A stretch of 12,513 nt of DNA from Candidatus Profundicultor aquiphilus (GTDB lineage Bacteria; Atribacterota; Atribacteria; Atribacterales; Caldatribacteriaceae): NCBI GenBank assembly GCA_013314795.1, contig JABUEZ010000031.1, positions 1-12,513 of the forward strand, in the 5' to 3' direction. Below the pieces are notes generated by a model, which was not told where the DNA came from, made no database searches, and saw only the letters and a program-made list of their open reading frames with translations. The position numbers and the translations under genes were made by a program. Shown piece after piece: positions 6,080 to 11,773 of this stretch. Every line of letters starts with the position of its first letter. Within the stretch, counting starts at the first letter, position 1.

Positions 6080-6841
6080 ATGAACTGGCAACCTATCATT
6101 CTGGGGAGCATTCAGGGTCTTACCGAGTTTTTTCCGATTTCTTCTTCAGCACATCTTATTTTCTTCCATCACTTCTTTTTCCGGGAAGAATCCAACCTCT
6201 GGTTCGATGTCACCCTTCATGGAGGTACATGGTTCGCAGTCCTTATTTATCTTTACCCTTATTACCGTCGCCTCTTCCGCAAGCCCGTTCTTATCTTTAA
6301 CGTTCTCCTTGCCACTATACCGGCCGGAATACTGGGTTATCTCCTGGAAGAAAAAGTAGAAAATTATTTTCGCACCCAGTTCCAGCTTACGTCCCTGGTT
6401 CTTCTCCTTCTCGGGGTTATCTTTCTATTTATCAGAAAGAAAGGCTTCAAAACCTTGGAAGACATGAGCTTCTTGGAATCCTTTCTGGTGGGTTGTGCAC
6501 AGGCATTGGCTCTTTTCCCGGGTGTTTCTCGCTCTGGAATCACCCTCCTTGCACTCCTTGCGCTGAATGTCAAAAGAGAAGAGGCGGTGCTATTTTCTTT
6601 CTTTCTCTCTCTCACCACCATAGGAGGAGCTTTCCTGAAGGGAATGTACGAAATACGAACTGTTCCTACGTTCTCGTCGGTAAACTTATGGAGCGGGTTT
6701 GTGGCTTCCTTTATCTGTGGAATACTGGCCTGCTTTTTCCTGCTCAAGGTGGTCAAACAAAAAGGCCTTCGCCCTTTCGGATACTACCGTATCGTTGTCG
6801 GCATCATTACGCTTCTAGTTTTTTACTTCTTTAAAACATGA
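6080..6841 (+). CDS. uppP: Undecaprenyl-diphosphate phosphatase
   Basis: Integral membrane enzyme of the BacA/UppP family that dephosphorylates undecaprenyl diphosphate to recycle the lipid carrier for peptidoglycan and other envelope polymers; overproduction is linked to bacitracin resistance. Both family motifs are intact: QGLTEFFPISSSAHL (12-26, with catalytic-region Gln/Glu and His25) and PGVSRSG (147-153, with the essential Arg151). About eight hydrophobic segments are visible in 253 residues, a normal length. I place the start at ATG 6080 because GGAGG (6070-6074) is 5 nt upstream and MNWQPIILGSIQGLTEF matches the family N-terminus. The upstream in-frame ATG at 6068 lacks a site. It follows the MNT gene by 60 bp with its own promoter and converges on the next gene with an 11-bp overlap. 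Confidence 0.97.
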   Translation: MNWQPIILGSIQGLTEFFPISSSAHLIFFHHFFFREESNLWFDVTLHGGTWFAVLIYLYPYYRRLFRKPVLIFNVLLATIPAGILGYLLEEKVENYFRTQFQLTSLVLLLLGVIFLFIRKKGFKTLEDMSFLESFLVGCAQALALFPGVSRSGITLLALLALNVKREEAVLFSFFLSLTTIGGAFLKGMYEIRTVPTFSSVNLWSGFVASFICGILACFFLLKVVKQKGLRPFGYYRIVVGIITLLVFYFFKT

Positions 6842-7133
6842 CTTCTTCGAGAAGAATTTTGATTCGTTCTCGCAAAACTTCTTCAACTTTGCGGAATAAC
6901 CACTCTGAGTAAGTCGAGACAGGAAGCCATACTTTGATCCGTCCATCCTCGAAGATGATGTTAATACCTTCCTCGATTTCGGCTTCCCGCTGTACTGACT
7001 CCCTCAAAAAGCTGTTCAGAATATTAAAAGGCATAAAGTAGAGCTCATAGGGACTATCCAGCTCATATTCCCAGTAAAGATACACTGTTTCTTCGTACCG
7101 GTACGGTACCGGTTCCAGCTTCAGCCTGATCAT
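6831..7133 (-). CDS. Conserved-looking small protein, unknown function
   Basis: A soluble 100-residue protein of no family I recognise. It begins MIRLKLEPVPYRYEE, has an aromatic- and acid-rich first half (YLYWEYELDSPYELYFMPF), a strand-turn INIIFEDGRIKVWLPV, and a charged C-terminal helix (FRKVEEVLRERIKILLEEV) likely to pack or dimerise. There is no signal peptide, membrane segment or cysteine. The start is fixed at the ATG at 7133 by its ATGA overlap with the stop of the LysE-family gene. A longer frame to 7187 lies inside that gene and is less likely. Translational coupling suggests it belongs with the exporter or the smpB-ssrA unit. It ends 11 bp inside uppP on the opposite strand. Confidence 0.75.
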   Translation of the reverse strand: MIRLKLEPVPYRYEETVYLYWEYELDSPYELYFMPFNILNSFLRESVQREAEIEEGINIIFEDGRIKVWLPVSTYSEWLFRKVEEVLRERIKILLEEVMF

Positions 7134-7768
7134 CGCACCACTCCAAGAGCAAAGTAGGTTCCGAAAGCAAGAAGCAAAACACCGCACACACCCACCAGAC
7201 CCTTGTAGACACTGTATGAAAAAATGTTTTTACCCCGATCCAGAGCAAATGAAACCGAACTGTACCAGACGAAGTCCGAGAGGATATGTCCCCCAAAAAA
7301 AGCAATAATACCAAGAAGACGAAAGCGGCTTGCAGAAACAAGCAAAGCTAAGCCCACTGTCACCCACCACATCAGCCAGTACGGGTTGGAAATGCTGGCC
7401 ACCAGACCTTTGAGGACCAGATTTTCTCTTCTGGTTACCTCTTCCTTTCCTTTTGTTTCCACCTTGAGGTTGTGCATGTTCCGGAGCATATCGATGCCAA
7501 AATACACCAGAATTATTCCACCCACCACACCGATGCTTTGATAAACGATATGGCGAGAGAGGAAATTTCCCAGACCCAGCACCAGAGCCACAACCATGCC
7601 AAGCTCGAGAATCCCGTGCCCCACAACCGTCAAAGGCCCCGCTTTATACCCCACTCTGAGACTTCCGGAAAGGACCAGCGCCAGAAGCGGACCAGGCATC
7701 AAAGCTCCCGAAAAACCAATCAAAAAAGCACTACCAAAAATAGAAGCAATCTGAAAATTTTCGTTCAC
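7130..7768 (-). CDS. LysE/RhtB-family exporter
   Basis: A 212-residue inner-membrane protein of the LysE superfamily, which exports amino acids or related small solutes. Features are FLIGFSGALMPGPLLALVL near the N-terminus (the G...PGP motif), GHGILELG in the second helix, ISNPYWLMWW in the middle (the conserved NP...WW segment) and about six membrane segments. The length is standard. I choose GTG at 7768, since GGGGA sits 6 nt upstream. The GTG at 7783 is only 8 nt from the tmRNA 3' end and has no site. It lies 22 bp downstream of the mature tmRNA end and overlaps the next small gene in ATGA, so it is probably read from the smpB-ssrA transcript. The substrate cannot be assigned. Confidence 0.92.
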   Translation of the reverse strand: MNENFQIASIFGSAFLIGFSGALMPGPLLALVLSGSLRVGYKAGPLTVVGHGILELGMVVALVLGLGNFLSRHIVYQSIGVVGGIILVYFGIDMLRNMHNLKVETKGKEEVTRRENLVLKGLVASISNPYWLMWWVTVGLALLVSASRFRLLGIIAFFGGHILSDFVWYSSVSFALDRGKNIFSYSVYKGLVGVCGVLLLAFGTYFALGVVR

Positions 7769-7790
7769 CAGTGTTCCCCACACAGGTATT

Positions 7791-8137
7791 TGGTGGAGGC
7801 GGCGGGAGTTGAACCCGCGTCCAGAACTCTCGAAAGATAAGAGCCTACGAGCGTAGCCTCAGCTTGGTTTACCCTTCCCCCTCCCTGAGGCCGGATGGAG
7901 AAGAGATTCCTCGAGTCAACTTCGGTTTCCGGTACTCGAGGACTTCCGGAAACCTATCCCGCTTTCTTGCGCCCTTAGGCTTAGCAGGAGGTCAGCCTAA
8001 GAACGTGCTACGAGTTACGCAGCAAGTGCCAGTTCGTTGTTGGCGTTTATGTTTTCCACCTTTTTTACGAGCCCCGGTGGAGACCTCGGCCCGCCTCTTA
8101 TCTCCCGTCAGCGCCCTGTCGAGACCCTTACGCCCCC
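7791..8137 (-). ncRNA. ssrA: Transfer-messenger RNA (tmRNA)
   Basis: A 347-nt one-piece tmRNA that rescues ribosomes stalled on mRNAs without stop codons. The 5' end GGGGGCG pairs with CGCCTCC before ACCA, a 7-bp acceptor stem including the G3-U70 pair that marks alanine charging. The T arm is GCGGG-TTCAACT-CCCGC, CCA is encoded (7791-7793), and TCTCGACAGGG near the 5' end matches the conserved D-like region. A tag frame ends LALAA-stop. Pseudoknot elements are visible: CTTAGGCT/AGCCTAAG (7974-8001), and interleaved stems 7909-7916 with 7934-7941 and 7926-7932 with 7946-7952. The first nucleotide directly follows the smpB stop codon, so the RNA is probably released from a shared transcript. 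No strong promoter of its own is evident; only TGGAAT stands at the -10 position. Confidence 0.97.
8015..8044 (-). other. tmRNA proteolysis-tag reading frame
   Basis: After TAAAC, which matches the usual bases before a resume codon, GCC begins a frame of nine codons, ANNELALAA, then TAA. With the alanine carried by tmRNA the full tag would be AANNELALAA, one residue shorter than the E. coli tag, with a typical LAA end for Clp-type proteolysis. The resume codon is inferred from the upstream bases and from similarity to ANDENYALAA. Confidence 0.85.
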
Positions 8138-8587
8138 TTATACATTCCACTTGGTTACACGCTGCAATTCTCGCTTTTCCTCACGTTCCTGAATTTCTCT
8201 CCGGCGGTCGTAGAGTTTCTTCGGCTTAACCAGAGCAATCTCTACCTTTGCCTTTCCTCTTTCGTTAATATACACCCGCAGGGGAACAATAGTCAATCCT
8301 CGCTGGTCGGTGTACGAGCCCCAACGCAAAATTTCCCTTTTGTGCAACAGTAACTTTCGTGGTCTTCTGGGATCATGATTGTACACGTTGCCATAGTGGT
8401 ATGGCGCAATATACATATCGTAAAGCCACAATTCGCCCTTCTCTACTTTACCAAAACTCTGGTCAAGACTCACAGCGTGACTGCGAAGAGCTTTAATCTC
8501 GGTGCCCCGCAGAGCAATTCCTGCTTCTAAAGTATCAATAATAGTGTACAAATGTCTCGCTTTCCGATTTTCAGCAACAACTTTCAT
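8138..8587 (-). CDS. smpB: SsrA-binding protein SmpB
   Basis: The 149-residue RNA-binding partner that delivers tmRNA to stalled ribosomes and occupies the decoding centre. The family pattern is complete: ENRKARHLYTIIDTLEAGI (6-24), LRGTEIKALR (26-35), DMYIAPY (57-63), LLLHKREI (79-86), GLTIVPLRVYINERGKAKVE (97-116), and the basic tail KKLYDRRREIQEREEKRELQ (123-142) that folds in the mRNA channel. The ATG at 8587 is the family start, although no ribosome binding site precedes it. The stop TAA (8138-8140) abuts tmRNA nucleotide 1 with no gap. A promoter with TTGACA lies about 50-80 bp upstream. An AATTCC/GGAATT hairpin (8618-8636) lies in the leader. Confidence 0.97.
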   Translation of the reverse strand: MKVVAENRKARHLYTIIDTLEAGIALRGTEIKALRSHAVSLDQSFGKVEKGELWLYDMYIAPYHYGNVYNHDPRRPRKLLLHKREILRWGSYTDQRGLTIVPLRVYINERGKAKVEIALVKPKKLYDRRREIQEREEKRELQRVTKWNV

Positions 8588-8637
8588 TGTCTATATAAAC
8601 CCAGCATCCCCTTCAAAAATTCCCTCTTGCGGAATTA

Positions 8638-8667
8638 ATACTACTTGTCTTCCACCCCGATTGTCAA
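8638..8667 (-). promoter_or_regulatory. smpB-ssrA operon promoter
   Basis: On the minus strand, a consensus TTGACA (8662-8667), an 18-nt spacer and TAGTAT (8638-8643) form a good sigma-70-type promoter. Transcription from about 8631 would give a leader of about 44 nt that includes an inverted repeat, AATTCC-7nt-GGAATT (8618-8636). Confidence 0.55.
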
Positions 8668-8730
8668 TTCAATTTTAAAACTGGAACGCTCACCCAACAC
8701 AAAAATTTTTGAGAAAATACCCATGATTTT

Positions 8731-8760
8731 TTGTCTCTTTCTGCAAATTCATGTTACAAT
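8731..8760 (+). promoter_or_regulatory. Promoter of the E1 alpha/beta unit
   Basis: TTGTCT (8731-8736), an 18-nt spacer and TACAAT (8755-8760), preceded by TGT that makes it an extended -10. A/T-rich tracts (AAAAATTTTT at 8701-8710 and neighbours) just upstream could act as an UP element. The predicted transcript starts near 8767 and enters the palindrome at 8778. Confidence 0.55.
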
Positions 8761-8777
8761 TCTTTTAAGAAAAATAC

Positions 8778-8795
8778 GATGAGCATTTGCTCATC
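8778..8795 (+). promoter_or_regulatory. Palindromic operator or leader hairpin before E1 alpha
   Basis: GATGAGCA-TT-TGCTCATC is a perfect inverted repeat with 8-bp arms. It lies about 11-29 nt after the predicted transcription start and just before the ribosome binding site GGGAGGG (8798-8804). It could be a DNA site for the SorC-type regulator encoded two genes downstream, blocking RNA polymerase, or an RNA hairpin next to the ribosome binding site. The link to that regulator is inference. Confidence 0.55.
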
Positions 8796-8810
8796 AGGGA
8801 GGGATAATCG

Positions 8811-9767
8811 TTGCCTACCCTGGAAGAAAAGATGCAGATGTTTTACACCATGTACCTGATTCGTCGCTTTGAGGAAACAGCAGAAGAGCTGTATATGGAA
8901 GGAAAAATATGGGGTACCTTCCACCTTTACATTGGAGAGGAAGCAGTGGCAGTAGGTGGGTGCGCAGCACTCCGTCCTGAGGACTATATTACTTCTACCC
9001 ACCGCGGCCACGGTCACTGTATTGCCAAGGGAGCGGACGTGAAAAGGATGATGGCCGAACTCATGGGAAAGAAAACAGGTTATTGCCTGGGTCTGGGGGG
9101 TTCCATGCACATCGCCGATGTGGAGAAAGGGAATCTGGGGGCTACCGGAATTGTTGGCTCAGGGATCCCCATCGCCGTAGGAGCTGCTTTGGGATGTAAA
9201 TTGATGCACACAGATAGGGTGGTCCTTTGCTTTTTTGGGGATGGCGCTGCCAATACAGGAGCTTTTCACGAAGCCGTCAATCTGGCAGCAGTCCTGAAAC
9301 TTCCGGTTGTCTTTTTATGCGAAAACAATCTCTATGCCATGTCCTTCCCCACCAGGAAGTCTTTTGCCGTTCAGGATATTGCCGAACGTGCCGCAGGATA
9401 CGGAATTCCAGGAGTGGCGGTAGATGGAATGGATGTTCTGGCGGTTCAGGAAGTGGTCACCCAGGCTGTAGCAAGGGCGAGAAATGGTGGAGGACCAACA
9501 CTGATTGAGGCCAAGACTTACCGTTTTAAGGGTCACTCCAAAAGCGATAAGAACGTTTATCGCACCAAAGAAGAAATCAAGCAGTGGATGGAACGGTGCC
9601 CAATCAAGAGGTTAGAAAGTCACCTTCAAAGTGTAGGTGTAAGTGCCTCAGACTTAGAGCGGTTGAAACAGAAAGCCGAGGAAGAAATAAAAGAAGCCGT
9701 CCAGTTTGGCTTAACAAGCGAAGAACTCTCCCTGGAAGAAGCGAGGAGGCTGGTCTATGCCGAATAA
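8811..9767 (+). CDS. Thiamine-dependent dehydrogenase E1 component, alpha subunit
   Basis: A 318-residue alpha subunit of a heterotetrameric E1, which decarboxylates a 2-oxoacid (or cleaves acetoin) on thiamine diphosphate. The cofactor motif GDGAANTGAFHEAVNLA starts at 143 and ends with ENN at 171-173. THRGHGH (63-69), GGSMHIAD (96-103) and the loop YRFKGHSKSDKNVYRTKEE (237-255) match the PdhA/AcoA family. SKSD followed by N-x-YRTKEE resembles acetoin dehydrogenase/branched-chain types, but the substrate cannot be settled. The start is TTG at 8811, with GGGAGGG 6 nt upstream; a later ATG would cut the conserved N-terminus. It overlaps the beta gene by 11 bp. No E2 or E3 gene is in the window, so the acyl acceptor is encoded elsewhere or replaced. 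Confidence 0.95.
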   Translation: MPTLEEKMQMFYTMYLIRRFEETAEELYMEGKIWGTFHLYIGEEAVAVGGCAALRPEDYITSTHRGHGHCIAKGADVKRMMAELMGKKTGYCLGLGGSMHIADVEKGNLGATGIVGSGIPIAVGAALGCKLMHTDRVVLCFFGDGAANTGAFHEAVNLAAVLKLPVVFLCENNLYAMSFPTRKSFAVQDIAERAAGYGIPGVAVDGMDVLAVQEVVTQAVARARNGGGPTLIEAKTYRFKGHSKSDKNVYRTKEEIKQWMERCPIKRLESHLQSVGVSASDLERLKQKAEEEIKEAVQFGLTSEELSLEEARRLVYAE

Positions 9768-10737
9768 AACCGTCACATATGCCGAGGCGATTCGAGAAGC
9801 TTTACGAGAAGAGATGCGTAGAGACCCTGCAGTTTTCCTCATCGGAGAAGACATTGGCGTCTACGGCGGCGCTTTTGGTGTCACCCAGGGACTTATCGAA
9901 GAATTTGGCGAAGAACGGGTTATCGACACACCAATTTCGGAAGCGGCCATAGCCGGTGCAGCAATTGGTGCCTCTCTGGTGGGCATGCGACCCGTAGCAG
10001 AAATCATGTTTTTTGATTTTATGACCTTATGCGCAGATCAGGTGGTAAATCAGGCAGCAAAAATCAGATTCATGTTTGGCGGTAAAGCAAAGGTTCCCAT
10101 GGTGCTCCGTTCTCCAGTTGGATCAGGCACCGGCGCTGCTGGACACCACTCGGGGAGTCTGGAATCCTGGTTCACCCATATCCCTGGCCTTAAGGTTGTA
10201 GCCCCGGCAACGCCATATGATGCCAAGGGGCTCCTGAAAAGTGCTATCCGGGACGACAATCCGGTACTCTTTGTAGAACATAAACTCCTTTACCGGACAA
10301 AAGGAGAAATCCCCGAAGAAGACTATCAGATTCCCATCGGGAAAGGCGAAATCAAGCATCAGGGTAAAGATGTCACCCTAATTGCTTACTCTATTATGGT
10401 TCCACGGAGCCTGGAAGCGGCAAAGATCCTTGCGCAGCAGGGAATTGAAGCCGAAGTCCTGGACCTGCGAAGCCTGAGGCCTCTGGATGAAGAACTCATC
10501 TTACAATCCGTTAGGAAAACCAACAGAGCCATGGTGATCTATGAACCATCCAAGTTTGGCGCCTTTGGTGCTGAAATCGCAGCACTCATCATGGAAAAAG
10601 CTTTTGATTACCTTGATGCTCCCGTAATTCGATTAGGTGGAGAAGAAATGCCACCCCCGTATAATCCTAATCTGGAGAAAAAGCTGGTACCCCAGGTGGA
10701 AGACATTGTCCGGAGTGTTCGAGAAATGGTAATCTGA
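9757..10737 (+). CDS. Thiamine-dependent dehydrogenase E1 component, beta subunit
   Basis: The 326-residue partner of the alpha subunit; together they form the alpha2-beta2 E1 that binds thiamine diphosphate at the subunit interface. The family signature is clear: LIGEDIGVYGGAFGVTQGL (28-46), RVIDTPISEAAIAGAAIGAS (54-73), PVAEIMFFDF (79-88), the GHHSGSLESWFTHIPGLKVV stretch (129-148) with the conserved His and Ser, and the transketolase C-terminal domain (about 200-320) with VLDLRSLRPLDEE. The ATG at 9757 has AGGAGG (9744-9749) 7 nt upstream, within the end of the alpha gene. The regulator gene starts 80 bp downstream, with its own weak promoter candidate. The pair is complete with no missing motif. 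Confidence 0.95.
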   Translation: MPNKTVTYAEAIREALREEMRRDPAVFLIGEDIGVYGGAFGVTQGLIEEFGEERVIDTPISEAAIAGAAIGASLVGMRPVAEIMFFDFMTLCADQVVNQAAKIRFMFGGKAKVPMVLRSPVGSGTGAAGHHSGSLESWFTHIPGLKVVAPATPYDAKGLLKSAIRDDNPVLFVEHKLLYRTKGEIPEEDYQIPIGKGEIKHQGKDVTLIAYSIMVPRSLEAAKILAQQGIEAEVLDLRSLRPLDEELILQSVRKTNRAMVIYEPSKFGAFGAEIAALIMEKAFDYLDAPVIRLGGEEMPPPYNPNLEKKLVPQVEDIVRSVREMVI

Positions 10738-10750
10738 AACACACCTGTTC

Positions 10751-10779
10751 TTTCCGTCTAACTGGTTTTGTGGTACATT
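10751..10779 (+). promoter_or_regulatory. Candidate promoter for the SorC regulator
   Basis: TGG-TACATT (10771-10779) is an extended -10. The -35 position 17 nt upstream is TTTCCG (10751-10756), only a partial match. This would start the transcript near 10786, allowing the regulator to be made separately from the E1 genes. Confidence 0.3.
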
Positions 10780-10795
10780 AATTAACAAAAAGGGT

Positions 10796-10808
10796 TCCCC
10801 ATAGGGGA
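10796..10808 (+). promoter_or_regulatory. Hairpin occluding the regulator's ribosome binding site
   Basis: TCCCC-ATA-GGGGA forms a 5-bp GC-rich stem (plus a possible U-G pair) whose right arm is the beginning of the ribosome binding site GGGGAGGG (10804-10811) before TTG 10818. The fold would hide the site and could damp or condition translation. No T-tract follows, so it is not a terminator. Confidence 0.4.
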
Positions 10809-10817
10809 GGGTAAACT

Positions 10818-11765
10818 TTGAAAAGGTTAAATCAACGAGAACTCTTAATCGAAGTGGCACGGTTATACTATTACCAGCACCTTACCCAGGAACAGGTAGG
10901 AGAAGCGTTGGGTATCTCCCGACAGAAGGTATCTCGCCTTCTTAACCGAGCCTACGAAGAGGGAATCGTCCAGATTAAAATTGCTGAATCCTTTTCTCCT
11001 CTCTCCAAAATGGAAGAGGAACTGTGCCAAAAATTTGGATTAAAAGAAGTAAAAATTGCCCGTCTTTTTGCACAGGAAGAGTATCTTGCTACCAAAAGAA
11101 TCGCCCAGGAAGCAGCCTACTTTTTGGTCAATAAACTGGAACCCTACACCACTCTGGGTGTGGCATATGGAAAAACCCTTTATGAAATGACCAATTTCCT
11201 AACCAGACGTCTCATTCCCGGTCTTCGAGTCATCCAGATTATGGGTGGATACGGGAAACTCAAGGGAGAAGTCATGTCGATCGAATTGGCTCAGCGAATT
11301 GCTGATGCGTTTGAAGGTGATGTGGTTTTTCTGCTTGCCCCGGCTTTTTGTCGAGATGCAAAAACTAAAAAGGCTATAGAAGGTGAAGAACGCATCCGGC
11401 GGGTCCTGGAACTTGCAAAACGAGTGGACATCGCGCTTGTGGGTATCGGTGGCATCGATCCTACCTCCACTCTCATGGACACCGGAGACATCCAGGAGGA
11501 GGAAAAGGAAGAACTTCTGCACCATGGGGTCGTGGGAAACATCTGTGGAAATTTCTATAACCACCTTGGTGAGCCAGTCCCCTCCAGGGCCGACGAGCGG
11601 CGAATTGGGATAACCATTGCTGACCTGAAAAAAATCCCCCAGGTTGTGGGTGTGGCGGGAGGAGAAAAGAAATTTCCTGCCATCCTGGGAGCCCTGCGTG
11701 GAAAACTCATCACCACGCTCATTACGGATGAATTAACCGCTGAAAAACTCCTTAAGGAAGAATAA
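10818..11765 (+). CDS. SorC-family sugar-binding transcriptional regulator
   Basis: A 315-residue regulator with an N-terminal helix-turn-helix (LTQEQVGEALGISRQKVSRL, 22-41) and a C-terminal SorC/DeoR-type effector domain of a Rossmann-like fold that binds phosphorylated sugars or related metabolites. Family marks are VIQIMGGYG, VDIALVGIGGID, GNICGNFYNHLGEPV and, near the end, GVAGGEKKFPAILGALRGKL. The full length is normal for the family. The start is TTG at 10818, behind GGGGAGGG. It sits directly downstream of the E1 alpha/beta genes on the same strand, so the likely job is to control that unit in response to a metabolite; the palindrome at 8778-8795 is a candidate site. The stop is 8 bp from the convergent GGDEF gene. 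The effector is unknown. Confidence 0.94.
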   Translation: MKRLNQRELLIEVARLYYYQHLTQEQVGEALGISRQKVSRLLNRAYEEGIVQIKIAESFSPLSKMEEELCQKFGLKEVKIARLFAQEEYLATKRIAQEAAYFLVNKLEPYTTLGVAYGKTLYEMTNFLTRRLIPGLRVIQIMGGYGKLKGEVMSIELAQRIADAFEGDVVFLLAPAFCRDAKTKKAIEGEERIRRVLELAKRVDIALVGIGGIDPTSTLMDTGDIQEEEKEELLHHGVVGNICGNFYNHLGEPVPSRADERRIGITIADLKKIPQVVGVAGGEKKFPAILGALRGKLITTLITDELTAEKLLKEE

Positions 11766-11773
11766 TGGAATAC

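Noticed and set aside
7134..7187. N-terminal extension of the 100-residue protein (MRCFASCFRN...)
   Set aside because: It lies entirely inside the exporter gene; the ATGA junction at 7130-7133 is a typical coupled start.
7785..7800. Integration (att) site at the tmRNA 3' end
   Set aside because: The ssrA 3' end is a classic integration target, but no integrase, duplicated 3' fragment or foreign cargo lies next to it; the neighbour is an ordinary exporter gene.
7864..8229. Plus-strand open frame of 121 codons across the ssrA gene
   Set aside because: It is antisense to a structurally clear tmRNA and to the smpB 3' end, has no ribosome binding site, and its protein has no family features.
8618..8636. 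AATTCC/GGAATT inverted repeat as an smpB riboswitch or operator
   Set aside because: Only 6-bp arms with a 7-nt loop in an A/T-rich leader; it matches no riboswitch class that I know, so it is only mentioned under smpB.
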